Shown: positions 25,644 through 34,071, counted from the stretch's first letter. The stretch is DNA of 38,888 bases from Taibaiella sp047605615 (GCA_047605615.1 JASGFI010000008.1:1-38888); one strand, 5' to 3'. Program-made: numbers and translations. The notes: a model not told the origin generated them from the letters alone.

Positions 25644-27647
25644 ATGAGCGCAACAACCAAGTATTTACTTTCCATAATTATCGCCGTTTTTCCCATTGGC
25701 GCAAGGGCGCAAATGGTGCCCGTGAACCATCCGCGCAACCAGCAAAAACGCTACGAGATAGATGCCAAACGCCAAGGCAGCGACATCAACAGTGCCGATG
25801 CCCTGCCGCGTTCGCGCGAGTTCATCAGGACAGATAGTTCGTACTACGTTGGCTGGCTGTACGAAGGCATGTACAAGATGAACCATGCGGCAGATTTTTT
25901 GGGTTATAAAAATGCCATTGCGCCGCTGGCCAAGGCTCTTGGCCTCATCGAACGCGACTATGCCCGCATGTTGCGCACCCGCAGTGCCGATTTGATGACC
26001 TATATTTATGCCTATCGTTTCCAGATAGATTACTCCATGACAGCAGGTGGTTTGGTGGAATGTTTCAACAATACCGACCAACCGCAACAGGCCGTGAATA
26101 CCGTCAGGCGCGCGCTCAAATGGAATTTCCAAAACGAAGGCTACCTGCAATCGTACAATATGCTGGCCTGGACGGTACACCGCAACCGTTTTTACACTAC
26201 TGCCCAATACCCATTCCTACTAAACAATATAGAAGCCAACGAAAAATTGGCCAATCGCTACCTCGATTCCGGCTTGCGCAAAATACGGCTCGATTACCCG
26301 CTTGACCAAGCCTTCTTCCCCGGTTACGAAAAGGTGGGCAGGCTGTCGGCGTACCATTACAAAGCCATATTGTACAGCTATGCCTTGCAGATAGACTCCG
26401 CCGCCAAATACTACGATTTGTTGAAGGAAAGCCCCAATTTCTCGCACAACAATTATGCTACTTTCTTGTCTATCTGCGGCAACTTTCGCCAGGCCGAGCG
26501 GGAGTACGAACTGGCAAGCACGCAAGACGGCGGCGACAAGCGTTTGCAGGAATGGGCCTATTATTCTTCAATCCTGGACATATACAAAGCCAAGCCCAAG
26601 CACGGCATGGAAAGCATGAAGGACATGATAAAAGCCGTAGGTTCCACGCCGGGTTTTGGTTGGTACAACATAGCCCTGGCCCGTTGCTGCGCCTACAATG
26701 GCGACATTGGCGAGAGCGGCCGCTACCTGAACCGTGCAGAGGGTTTCAAAGAAGTACACATAGGCACCACGCTGGGCCAAAGCCATTACGATTTCAGCGT
26801 CAATATGGTAAAGCTGCTGAACAACGTAGCCCGGCTGCAACAAATTAAATTTGAAAACAGCGGCTGGTGGTACAGTCCCGCCGATTTGGCGGCCATAGCC
26901 AAAGAAACCGGCAGCAAATACCTGTTGCAATACCTGATAGTGAACCAATTTGCGCTAAACCCCGAACGAAATTTGGTTTTTTACCGCCTGTTTTCAACGG
27001 AAAGCACCGTGGGTTGGGACGAGCTATGGTACCTGATGCGCGACTTCAGCACCAATTTTTTTACCCAAAAATTTGAAGAAGAATTGAAGGACGACCAACG
27101 CCCATTGGTAAAAAAATATTTCCAACTATATATGGCCCGCCTCCTGATGAAAAAAGGCGAATACAAAGAAGCCCAAAAGATTTTGTACGATATTCTTACC
27201 AAAGAAAAAACCGACTTGGAATATGAAAAACTATTTGTGGCCCGCGTGTACGAAGCCACGGCCGAATGTGCCAAAGCACTGGACAACGAGCCGGAATACA
27301 ACGAAAGCCTGTACCAATTTTACCTCAACTTCCCGCAATTGGTACCCTTTTCGGACCTGCACGCCAACATGAACCTGCACCTAAGCGGTGCGCCGGACAA
27401 GGAAGTGGTGGACAGGCTAAAAGACTGCAACATCAACTGGGAAAATGAAGCCAAGGTGCCCGCCTTGGATGTGTATCTGCAATTTTCGCGTTCGGGTGGC
27501 AAAAAAATGGTGACATACCGGGTAACCGACCGCAGCGGCCAAAGCATAGTGGCACAGCAGAACTACACCTATTCCAAACCTACGGAAGCAGGTCTGGCAT
27601 TGGCTTACAGGATATTCAACATTGATTGCAAACCGGCGGGGAAATAA
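25644..27647 (+). CDS. Secreted TPR-like helical-repeat protein of unknown function
   Basis: I do not recognise a named family. The 667-residue protein has an N-terminal signal peptide (KYLLSIIIAVFPIGARAQ) and should reach the periplasm or cell surface. The body is rich in Tyr, Ala and Leu and forms paired helices of TPR type. Examples are PQQAVNTVRRALKWNFQNEG, FSHNNYATFLSICGNFRQAE, WYNIALARCCAYNGDIGESG and YMARLLMKKGEYKEAQKIL. The last 80 residues look like a beta-rich domain (VTYRVTDRSGQSIVAQQNYT) rather than a type IX sorting tail. It stands alone, convergent with the ketoacyl-synthase-like gene 51 bases away, with its own promoter. A scaffold or assembly role is possible, but not shown. 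Confidence 0.72.
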   Translation: MSATTKYLLSIIIAVFPIGARAQMVPVNHPRNQQKRYEIDAKRQGSDINSADALPRSREFIRTDSSYYVGWLYEGMYKMNHAADFLGYKNAIAPLAKALGLIERDYARMLRTRSADLMTYIYAYRFQIDYSMTAGGLVECFNNTDQPQQAVNTVRRALKWNFQNEGYLQSYNMLAWTVHRNRFYTTAQYPFLLNNIEANEKLANRYLDSGLRKIRLDYPLDQAFFPGYEKVGRLSAYHYKAILYSYALQIDSAAKYYDLLKESPNFSHNNYATFLSICGNFRQAEREYELASTQDGGDKRLQEWAYYSSILDIYKAKPKHGMESMKDMIKAVGSTPGFGWYNIALARCCAYNGDIGESGRYLNRAEGFKEVHIGTTLGQSHYDFSVNMVKLLNNVARLQQIKFENSGWWYSPADLAAIAKETGSKYLLQYLIVNQFALNPERNLVFYRLFSTESTVGWDELWYLMRDFSTNFFTQKFEEELKDDQRPLVKKYFQLYMARLLMKKGEYKEAQKILYDILTKEKTDLEYEKLFVARVYEATAECAKALDNEPEYNESLYQFYLNFPQLVPFSDLHANMNLHLSGAPDKEVVDRLKDCNINWENEAKVPALDVYLQFSRSGGKKMVTYRVTDRSGQSIVAQQNYTYSKPTEAGLALAYRIFNIDCKPAGK

Positions 27648-27698
27648 GGTTTTTATTACTTGCAACCCATGCCTGTAGCCGTACCTTCACAATGCGCT

Positions 27699-28634
27699 TC
27701 ATTCATGCACCACTTTTTCAATACAGGTAAAAGAGAAATTGTCGGCCACCCTATTGGTGACAAAGCAGCGTTGGTAGCCCTCTTGTAAATGCAACAGTGC
27801 CATGGCCCAGCCAAAGCCCGCGGCGGTGGGGTAATGTCCGCAGTAGTCCTTATAGCGCACGATGGGCATATTGGCCATGGCAGCCAAGTTTATATAAGTA
27901 CCTTCCAGCAATACATCGCCTTCGTTAGCCACTATGTTGTTTTCTTTCAGTATGCGGTTTATTTGGTGTTTGGCAGTATTGCTGTCCGCAGCGTTAAAGG
28001 TGTCGCAGAAAGATATTTTGCCGCAGGCATTGGCGTGGTATTGGTGGCTTACGGCATAAAAGGCTGCACCTTCTCCGGGTATCGTATCTTGGTTGTAGAT
28101 GCCGAACCTGCCCAGTATTTTCGTTATCGATTCCGTAATTTCGTCCACGCAGCCCAGCAGCATGGGGGCTTCGTGCGGGGGCATCAACAAGGCATCAAGG
28201 TAGGCGTTTTCCAGCGAATGTCCCGTGTGTACAAAGGTCATGTTGTGCGCGGTGCAGGCAATGCCCAAGGCTATTTGTCCCGCAACCGTGTTGTGGGTGG
28301 ATTGTATGAAAGCCGTGGGTGCCAGCATTTGCTCTTGTTGCTCTATCATCTTTTGCAGGAAATGTTCCGAGTCTTGCAACATGCCCCAGGCCGTACCTAC
28401 GTGTATGGATGCCGGTTGTTCCCGGCCAAGTGGCTCCAGCGTCATGCGGGCGGCGGCTATGCCGGTTCGCACGGGTTTGGTCATGCGGCGCAGTTGCATG
28501 GGCGGTATCAGGTTTTTATAATCCGGTTCTTGGGCCGTGGCTATCTGTTGGGTTGTTTTTTGGAGCGATGCCAATTTGGTGGCGGCCGTTATTACCCCGG
28601 CGGGACTTATAGCACAAAAGTTGAGTAGGTACAT
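27699..28634 (-). CDS. Beta-ketoacyl-synthase-like protein (chain-length-factor type)
   Basis: The 311-residue protein matches the N-terminal half of ketoacyl synthases of the PF13723-like group. Signals are PVRTGIAAARMTLEPL, STHNTVAGQIALGIACTAHN, the segment HTGHSLENAYLDALLM and LLGCVDEI. The nucleophile cysteine expected before the helix SLENAYLDA is not evident (the local sequence is HTGH), so it may be a non-condensing partner or chain-length factor. A second, catalytic-looking block with His is seen in NTVAGQ. In Bacteroidota such genes occur in flexirubin-like aryl-polyene clusters, but no acyl carrier protein, reductase or dehydratase is adjacent. I start at the ATG at 28634; the longer frame overlaps the divergent gene and looks non-coding. 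Function uncertain. Confidence 0.72.
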   Translation of the reverse strand: MYLLNFCAISPAGVITAATKLASLQKTTQQIATAQEPDYKNLIPPMQLRRMTKPVRTGIAAARMTLEPLGREQPASIHVGTAWGMLQDSEHFLQKMIEQQEQMLAPTAFIQSTHNTVAGQIALGIACTAHNMTFVHTGHSLENAYLDALLMPPHEAPMLLGCVDEITESITKILGRFGIYNQDTIPGEGAAFYAVSHQYHANACGKISFCDTFNAADSNTAKHQINRILKENNIVANEGDVLLEGTYINLAAMANMPIVRYKDYCGHYPTAAGFGWAMALLHLQEGYQRCFVTNRVADNFSFTCIEKVVHE

Positions 28635-28650
28635 TTCTGTCGGCAAATGC

Positions 28651-28683
28651 CAAAAATAGATTTTTTGCCGTAGTTTTAACCAA
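28651..28683 (-). promoter_or_regulatory. Putative promoter of the ketoacyl-synthase-like gene
   Basis: The minus strand has TTG (28683-28681) and TATTTTTG (28658-28651), spaced by 22 bases, slightly long. The -7 element ends 16 bases before the ATG at 28634. Confidence 0.45.
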
Positions 28684-28731
28684 GCTGCCCCTGCGTTTAT
28701 GTCCAACGGCCTACATTTTTCGGAAGAACCG

Positions 28732-29229
28732 ATGACCGACAACGAACTTTTCTTTTTGCAAGCAAAAGAACGGAAAGACAAGGCTTTGTTTGTTCGCTCG
28801 TTTAGGTTCATTGGTTTGTTGAGCGTTTTGACGCCTTCGGTATTGGCCGTGATTACGCAATGGGTTTTGTACCTGAACCCCAAGCCCAAGTTGGGCGAGG
28901 TGCGCTTGACGGTTGCCCAAATATATCTTTACTATGGAATCGGCATGTGTTTCTTGGTTATTTTGGTGGCCCTTAGCGGATACCTCTTGTATCGCCGTTG
29001 GGTAATGCCCATCGGCAAAGATGTGCGACGTGGGTTAAAAACCATCGAAAAATCGCGCATAGTCCGCAAACAACACATTGGCAACAACGACTCTTATCAT
29101 TTCTACTTGCAATCGGCCTACAAGCTCAGCATAGAAGTGGCCAAGGAAGATTTTGAAGCATACAGCGAGGGCGATGAGATAAATATCGAATACAGTACCT
29201 ATTCGCGCAATTTCTTCGGGTATTTTTAG
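28732..29229 (+). CDS. Small membrane protein with two helices
   Basis: I do not recognise a family. The 165-residue protein has a polar N-terminus (DNELFFLQAKERKDKALFV), a first membrane helix (GLLSVLTPSVLAVITQWVL), a short loop, and a second helix (IYLYYGIGMCFLVILVALSG). A soluble C-terminal domain follows, with a strand-rich pattern (YKLSIEVAKEDFEAYSEGDE, then YSTYSRNFFGYF). The cytoplasmic domain may be a beta-sandwich. I use the ATG at 28732, which has GGAAG at a suitable distance; an alternative ATG at 28699 would lie over the promoter region of the divergent gene. It is convergent with feoB, with only eight bases between the stops. Confidence 0.68.
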   Translation: MTDNELFFLQAKERKDKALFVRSFRFIGLLSVLTPSVLAVITQWVLYLNPKPKLGEVRLTVAQIYLYYGIGMCFLVILVALSGYLLYRRWVMPIGKDVRRGLKTIEKSRIVRKQHIGNNDSYHFYLQSAYKLSIEVAKEDFEAYSEGDEINIEYSTYSRNFFGYF

Positions 29230-29237
29230 TTGCCGCA

Positions 29238-31355
29238 TCACTTCAACAACTGGAATACCAACAAAGCCGAAAAATATGCCAACATGGTCATGTATATAAC
29301 CTGAACCATGGGCCATTTCCAGCTTTTGGTTTCGCGGCGCACTATGGCTACGGTGCTCATGCACTGCATGGCAAAAGCATAAAAAACCATCAGGGAAAGC
29401 CCCGTGGCCAGCGTATAGACCCGGCTACCGTCCGCACGGCGCGCATTGGCCATTTTTTCGCGCAGGGGGAGGCTGGTTTCGTCGGCATTGCCCACGCTGT
29501 ACAGGGTACCCATGGTGCCCACAAACACTTCGCGGGCCGCAAAAGACGATATGAGCGCGATGCCTATTTTCCAATCGTAACCCAATGGCCTTATAACGGG
29601 TTCCATGGTTTTGCCCAATAGCCCGGCATAGGAATTTTCTAATTTTTCGGTGGCTCGCAACTCTTCCTGTTCGGGCGTTAGGGAGCCTTGTTGCTGCTGC
29701 AATTGCGCATATTTTTTGTCTATGGCATCCATGCGCCCCCCCGGGCCAAAGCGGGCCAAGGCCCAGAGGACAAGCGAAATGAGCAAGATGACCTTGCCGG
29801 CATCTACCACAAAAACTTTGGCTTTTTCCCACATGGTCATCAGCGCATTGCGCCAGCGGGGCGCACGATATACCGGCAATTCCATCAGGAAGATGCTATG
29901 GTCTTTTTTCTTCATCAAGAAACTAAGCACCTTGGACACTGCAAGTGCCATGAAAAAACCCAATAGATACAGCCCCATCATGACCAATGCCTGCAATTTC
30001 ACAAAGCCGAAATAAGTTTGGTCGGGTATTGCCAACGCTATGAGTATTATGTAAATGGGCAAGCGTGCGGAGCAGCTCATCAATGGCGTAACTAATATGG
30101 TAATCAACCGCTCCTTTTGGTTTTCGATGGTACGTGCCGCCATTACGGCCGGTATGGCGCAGGCCATGCCGCTAATCAGGGGCATTACCGAACGTCCGTT
30201 AAGGCCCACGGAACGCAATAGCCTATCGGTAAGGAAACTGATGCGCGCCATGTAGCCACTGTCTTCCAGCAAGGTAATGATGCCAAACAACAGTGCTATT
30301 TGCGGCACGAATATGACCACGCCGCCTATGCCCGCCAGCAAGCCATTGACCAGCAAATCGGCCCACCAGGTGGCGGGCAGCGCGGCGGCCACCTGCGTTT
30401 GCAGCCATGCGAAGCCGCCATCTATCCAATCCATGGGGTACGAGGCCAGCCAAAACACGCATTGGAACATGAGGAACAAAACCAAAAGCAAGATGAGATT
30501 GCCCCATACTCGGTGCAACAATATTTTGTCGAGTTCTTCGGAAAAAAGTTGCTTCCTCAACGGATTTTCTTCCACCACGGTACGCTTCATGATGCCGCCG
30601 ATGCGTTCGTAACGTTGCATCACCTCCTCGGCCTGCGCCTTGCCCTTGGCAAACGACTGGAGGCTCAATACTTCATTGATGCGTTGTTGTTTTTCGCTGC
30701 CCAAAAACTGTATATGGTTGGCCCCGGAAGCTATATGCAGTGCGCCATACGCGCTATTGACCCCACTCAGTTCCTTGACGGCTTTTATGGCGGGCAATTG
30801 GTAGCTGGCATTGTCCACGAAATCGGGCTGCGGCATTTGCGCAGTTTCGGCTACCCGTTGCATGGTTTTTTTCAACTGCGCCAAGCCCTTGTTTTTTCTT
30901 GGGTTCACCACCACTACGGGCACGCCCATTTCCCGTTCCAAACCCTTTACGTCTATCGCCATGCCTTTCTTGCGGGCTATGTCCATCATGGTGAGCACTA
31001 TGACGACGGGCGTTTTGAGGTCTATTATTTGCGAGCAGAAAAGCAGGTTGCGTTTCAGGTTGGCGGCATCGGCCACTACCAGCGTCAAGTCGGGTTTGTC
31101 TTTGCCGTTGGGGTCGAGCAGCACTTCGTAGGCCACGTATTCATCGGCACTTTTGGGGTAAAGGCTGTAGGTGCCCGGAAGGTCTGTTATCTTGGCCTGG
31201 AGGTCGGGGCTTATTTGCGCGCGGCCGGTTTTCTTGTCCACCGTAACGCCGGGAAAATTGCCCACCTTTTGGTTCAGTCCCGTAAGGGCATTGAACAAAG
31301 AACTCTTGCCACTGTTGGGGTTACCCGCTAAAGCTATTTTAAATATTGCCGACAT
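29238..31355 (-). CDS. feoB: Ferrous iron transport protein B
   Basis: This is the GTP-dependent inner-membrane Fe2+ importer. The N-terminal G domain shows GNPNSGKS (residues 11-18), the VGNFPGVTV switch I and DLPG (58-61). The G4 position reads LTMMD (121-125) rather than the usual NxxD. The membrane part follows, with Gate motifs including GMACAIPAVMAARTI and SCSARLPIY, each carrying the conserved cysteine. The ending LVFQLLK is hydrophobic. I start at the ATG at 31355 (705 residues, typical); the longer frame has 17 unlikely residues. No FeoA gene is adjacent on either side, and no Fur-like box was recognised in the short upstream region. Confidence 0.95.
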   Translation of the reverse strand: MSAIFKIALAGNPNSGKSSLFNALTGLNQKVGNFPGVTVDKKTGRAQISPDLQAKITDLPGTYSLYPKSADEYVAYEVLLDPNGKDKPDLTLVVADAANLKRNLLFCSQIIDLKTPVVIVLTMMDIARKKGMAIDVKGLEREMGVPVVVVNPRKNKGLAQLKKTMQRVAETAQMPQPDFVDNASYQLPAIKAVKELSGVNSAYGALHIASGANHIQFLGSEKQQRINEVLSLQSFAKGKAQAEEVMQRYERIGGIMKRTVVEENPLRKQLFSEELDKILLHRVWGNLILLLVLFLMFQCVFWLASYPMDWIDGGFAWLQTQVAAALPATWWADLLVNGLLAGIGGVVIFVPQIALLFGIITLLEDSGYMARISFLTDRLLRSVGLNGRSVMPLISGMACAIPAVMAARTIENQKERLITILVTPLMSCSARLPIYIILIALAIPDQTYFGFVKLQALVMMGLYLLGFFMALAVSKVLSFLMKKKDHSIFLMELPVYRAPRWRNALMTMWEKAKVFVVDAGKVILLISLVLWALARFGPGGRMDAIDKKYAQLQQQQGSLTPEQEELRATEKLENSYAGLLGKTMEPVIRPLGYDWKIGIALISSFAAREVFVGTMGTLYSVGNADETSLPLREKMANARRADGSRVYTLATGLSLMVFYAFAMQCMSTVAIVRRETKSWKWPMVQVIYMTMLAYFSALLVFQLLK

Positions 31356-31448
31356 TTTACGTAGCGGCGAAGATACCGTAAAATAAGCATGGGGCTTATT
31401 TGTCATTGGGAAAATGACAAAGCAAGCCCGCTTCGGTTAGTTGGGGCA

Positions 31449-31897
31449 TTACCTTTTTTGAACCCCCGCACGAGTTTTGAAATAAAAAAAGGTAGCCAAC
31501 ACCAGGGTAGCTGTCAGTATGGAATACACTACCCAAGACATATCGTACTTCTTTTGCGGATAGAGTGTCACTAAAATCGTCCTGGTAGTATCTGTCAAAA
31601 TCATCAATAATTGGGCAATGGCTATCAAGCCCATCACGTAACCAATGGAGGACATAGAACTTGTTTACCACAAAAAAAGCCACGTTCCGCACAAGCACGG
31701 TGAATACGTGTATTGCCCATAGTTCAAGGAAAAAGCTCTTTGCGCTATAATCGGTGGGTTTAAAGTCGGCATCGAAGGGAGGGTACTTGCGCCGGCACAC
31801 CGCCATACACCGAACAAATGTTGGCAATGTCCAGCAGCCGAAACAGCACGGAGCAGATTACAATGGATTTTGGATTGATGATGTTTTTCAGCTGCAT
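31449..31897 (-). pseudogene. Broken multi-span membrane protein (two frameshifts)
   Basis: Three overlapping minus-strand frames join into one plausible protein of about 148 residues. It begins MQLKNIINPKSIVICSVLFR at 31897, changes frame near 31787, continues with YPPFDADFKPTDYSAKSFFL and VFTVLVRNVAFFVVNKFY, and changes frame near 31650. It ends with IGYVMGLIAIAQLLMILTDT and VVYSILTATLVLATFFYF before the stop at 31449. Removing one base at each point restores the reading. About four membrane helices would result. No family is recognised. The gene would be non-functional unless these are sequencing errors. Its ATG overlaps the TGA of the upstream coding remnant at 31888-32046, the usual sign of a former operon. 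Confidence 0.55.
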
Positions 31898-32046
31898 TTG
31901 ATACTTGTGTTTTTTTGCCGATAGACGGCGGTATTGCCGTAGCGCACGCACTCCACAAGCCCCGGCGTTACTTTGCCGAATAGCGTACTGCTACTGCCCA
32001 AGGCATTGTTAATCAGAGATACCTTTTCGGAAACTTTGTCAACTTT
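31888..32046 (-). pseudogene. Open-ended coding remnant upstream of the broken membrane gene
   Basis: A minus-strand frame with no start codon begins after a stop inside the palindrome at 32032-32064 and runs 52 codons. It has a protein-like composition (VSLINNALGSSSTLFGKV, then TPGLVECVRYGNTAVYRQ) and ends at 31888. Its TGA overlaps the ATG of the next gene. The 5' part of the gene seems to be missing, with the palindrome at the break. The frame is short, so the call is tentative. Confidence 0.3.
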
Positions 32047-32064
32047 TTAAAAGTTGACAAAGTT
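32032..32064. repeat. Long perfect palindrome (16-base arms)
   Basis: AACTTTGTCAACTTTT and AAAAGTTGACAAAGTT are exact inverted arms around a single T. The hairpin has T or A tracts inside the stem and no T tail, so it is not an ordinary intrinsic terminator. It may be a small mobile or regulatory repeat. The bases from 32065 to 32175 hold nothing I recognise. Confidence 0.7.
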
Positions 32065-32175
32065 GGAAATCAAGCAAAAATAAATTTAGGTAGGCTCTAC
32101 ATATCTGTATAGGTATCTTAGTTTAACAATGCCGTTTTATACCCATCTTCTGTATAAAAAAACCTTAACCCCGGA

Positions 32176-33219
32176 TTAGGAAAAATCCCCGCCGTCCAGC
32201 TCCGAAAATTTCTTTTTGCCGCGCAGAAAATAAGCAACAATGATGCTCTTGTGGTAAATGCCCGAATGGGTGCGTTCTTGTACCGATGGCTGTATGGCCT
32301 TGCGTTTGCGGTACCATTTGCCAAAGGCGAAAAAAAAACTCCAGTGTGCTTTTGCGATAGCGGCAATATTGCGCCACTGGCCTTGGGCCACGAATTGCGC
32401 CGCGGCTATGCCGTCCAGCACCAAGCGCCAAGGCAACAACCACATCAGTTTTGCCGTGCGTTCATTTTTCAGCAGCAACACCAAGCTGTTCCTGAAATTA
32501 TAAAAGGTCTTTTGCGGACTGCCGTAGGAGATGATGCTGCCGCCTACATGAAACACCGTACTGGCGGGCACGTAACCAACAGTATATCCGGCGTTTTTCA
32601 TGCGCCAACACACATCTACCTCTTCCATGTGCGCAAACAAATCGGGGTCGAGGCCGCCCAACTTGTTATACACCTCGGCGCGCACCACAAAACAACCGCC
32701 CGATGCCCAAAATACATTGCGCGCGTCGTCGTATTGGCCTTCATCTTTTTCGAGGGTAGCAAATATGCGGCCACGGCAAAACAAGTAGCCCCATTTGTCC
32801 ATGTAGCCACCTGCCGCACCGGCATATTCAAAATATTCCCGGTCTTTGTAATAACGGATTTTGGGTTGGCAGGCCGCCATTTCCGGGTTGGCTTCCATGG
32901 CCCGGTGTATGGGCGCAAACCAGCCCGGCGTCACCTCAAAATCGGAACTGAGCAGTACGTAGTATTTGGCCGATATTTGTTTCAACCCTTCGGCGTAGCC
33001 CCAAGCGAAGCCATGATTTTCGGAGAGCCTTACCATCTTGACGGTAGGGAAATTGGCTTCGATGTACGCCACGGTATCGTCCGGCGAGGCATGGTCTATC
33101 AGCACCACATCGTACCGGCCTGCGGCTTGCGCCACGATGCCTGGCAAAAACAACTCGTGCCATTTGCGGCTGTTATAGCTTAAAATGACAACGGCCGTGT
33201 CGCTGCGGGCAACAATCAT
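32176..33219 (-). CDS. Family 2 glycosyltransferase (rhamnosyltransferase-like)
   Basis: This is a GT-A-fold transferase of 347 residues. VVILSYNSRKWHELFLPGI opens the nucleotide-binding domain. SSDFEVTPGW replaces the usual DxD position near residue 93. The acceptor side has GGCFVVRAEVYNKLGGLDPD, then MEEVDVCWRMKNAGYTVGYV, the standard ED-type catalytic region. The last 80 residues are basic with aromatic patches (LLPWRLVLDG, WSFFFAFGKWYRKRK) and probably attach to the inner membrane. Such enzymes add sugars to O-antigen or exopolysaccharide. It follows the small membrane protein by 16 bases, so the two are probably in one transcript. Substrate unknown. Confidence 0.88.
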   Translation of the reverse strand: MIVARSDTAVVILSYNSRKWHELFLPGIVAQAAGRYDVVLIDHASPDDTVAYIEANFPTVKMVRLSENHGFAWGYAEGLKQISAKYYVLLSSDFEVTPGWFAPIHRAMEANPEMAACQPKIRYYKDREYFEYAGAAGGYMDKWGYLFCRGRIFATLEKDEGQYDDARNVFWASGGCFVVRAEVYNKLGGLDPDLFAHMEEVDVCWRMKNAGYTVGYVPASTVFHVGGSIISYGSPQKTFYNFRNSLVLLLKNERTAKLMWLLPWRLVLDGIAAAQFVAQGQWRNIAAIAKAHWSFFFAFGKWYRKRKAIQPSVQERTHSGIYHKSIIVAYFLRGKKKFSELDGGDFS

Positions 33220-33235
33220 GAAAATGGAGGTGTGT

Positions 33236-33445
33236 TTACTTGGACTCGTACTCGGGGGCCAACAAAGAACTCTTGTTCACCGGTACATCGTCTGCGGGCT
33301 TGAAGCTGTGTGTCCACAAGCTATAGCAGCCCGCCCAGGCAAAAACGAAAATACCGAAGAAGCCCAAAAGGAAGAAAAACCTTGAGGAAGAGGGCTTAGA
33401 GGTTTCAATATCCAGTTCGTCGTCTATCAGATGTGTGTTTCCCAT
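33236..33445 (-). CDS. Small single-helix membrane protein (69 aa)
   Basis: The 69-residue frame from the ATG at 33445 has an acidic start (LIDDELDIETSKPSSS), one clear membrane helix (FFFLLGFFGIFVFAWAG) and a polar periplasmic end. Its composition is natural for a real protein, unlike the longer upstream frame. A TACTTTTG -7 element ends 27 bases before the ATG. The glycosyltransferase starts 16 bases after its stop, which suggests a two-gene unit. No family recognised. Confidence 0.65.
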   Translation of the reverse strand: MGNTHLIDDELDIETSKPSSSRFFFLLGFFGIFVFAWAGCYSLWTHSFKPADDVPVNKSSLLAPEYESK

Positions 33446-33472
33446 TGGAAAAGTTGATTGCTGTTGAGGCAA

Positions 33473-33480
33473 CAAAAGTA
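33473..33480 (-). promoter_or_regulatory. Putative -7 element of the small membrane protein gene
   Basis: The minus strand reads TACTTTTG, matching TAnnTTTG. A -33 TTG at the expected spacing is not clear. The predicted leader is about 21 bases. Confidence 0.4.
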
Positions 33481-33572
33481 ATGGAAAATAACAAAAAAAC
33501 GAAGATTTGGGAATAAATGTGCGCGGAGTTGTTGGGCAGCAGAGGTGTGTTTTTGCCTGTGTTTTCGAAAAA

Positions 33573-33602
33573 TTTGGTTGTTTGTGGAAGGGGGTATTTT
33601 TG
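33573..33602 (+). promoter_or_regulatory. Orphan promoter-like site with no recognised gene downstream
   Basis: TTTG at 33573-33576 and TATTTTTG at 33595-33602 have an 18-base spacer, a good -33/-7 pair facing right. The only frame after it is a 30-codon one (33647-33739, MPNNKGLGLTRIGSFYDGNY, then FLSICHCKDF). Bases from 33446 to 33814 otherwise show no gene. A small RNA or small protein is possible, and a chance match is also possible. Confidence 0.35.
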
Positions 33603-33814
33603 GGCGTTGGCGGCAACTTTGCGGACGACCATCGAAACATAACGGTATGCCAAACAACAAGGGCCTTGGCCTGACAAGAATTGGGTCTTTCTATGACGGC
33701 AACTATTTTCTTTCAATTTGCCATTGCAAAGATTTTTGAATGTGGTTCCGCTGGTTGCTGCGGGCTTGGTATATCCATTTTTGAAACAATGGTGCAAAAA
33801 AGTAAATCTTTATA

Positions 33815-33977
33815 AGAGCCTGTTTAAAATTCATTCGTTCGTTTCCTTATGGCTCTTTTCGGCGAAAAACTTCGTTGATTTTTTCGACATAGTGCCGGCT
33901 ATGTCTGCAAAATTCGCCTCGTTTTCGCTCGAAAATAGCCTATAAGAAATTCTAACAATAAAATTTAAACAGGCTCT
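33815..33977. mobile_element. 163-base foldback (MITE-like) element
   Basis: The ends are inverted copies: AGAGCCTGTTTAAA at the left and TTTAAACAGGCTCT at the right. The similarity continues inward for about 65 bases per arm (GGCTCTTTTCGGCGAAAAAC on the left against the reverse of CGTTTTCGCTCGAAAATAGCC-like sequence on the right). A central hairpin GACATAG/CTATGTC closes it. No protein is encoded. A half copy is at 455-512 in the opposite direction. A target duplication is not clear. It is probably moved by a transposase encoded elsewhere. Confidence 0.75.
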
Positions 33978-33984
33978 AATTCAC

Positions 33985-33999
33985 TTTTGTATTACAAAA
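33985..33999. repeat. Short palindrome beside the foldback element
   Basis: TTTTGTA and TACAAAA are exact arms around one T. It lies eight bases to the right of the foldback element. It could be an operator-like site or a leftover of insertion. No gene is near enough to assign it. Confidence 0.3.
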
Positions 34000-34034
34000 A
34001 CTAAGTAGTCCAATAATACCCATATTCCCGCCAG

Positions 34035-34071
34035 CACTCCCGGCTATCCCCTTCGGGGATGGCCGGGAGTG
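34035..34071 (-). terminator. Strong hairpin downstream of the outer-membrane barrel gene
   Basis: The arms CACTCCCGGCTATCCCC and GGGGATGGCCGGGAGTG pair over 17 bases with one G-T pair and a three-base loop. It lies about 80 bases past the stop of the minus-strand gene. It has no T tract, like the hairpin at 11927-11969, so it may protect the 3' end rather than terminate. Confidence 0.55.

Noticed and set aside
33405..33797. 130-codon minus-strand open frame
   Set aside because: It has unnatural composition and overlaps the better-supported 69-residue gene in another frame.
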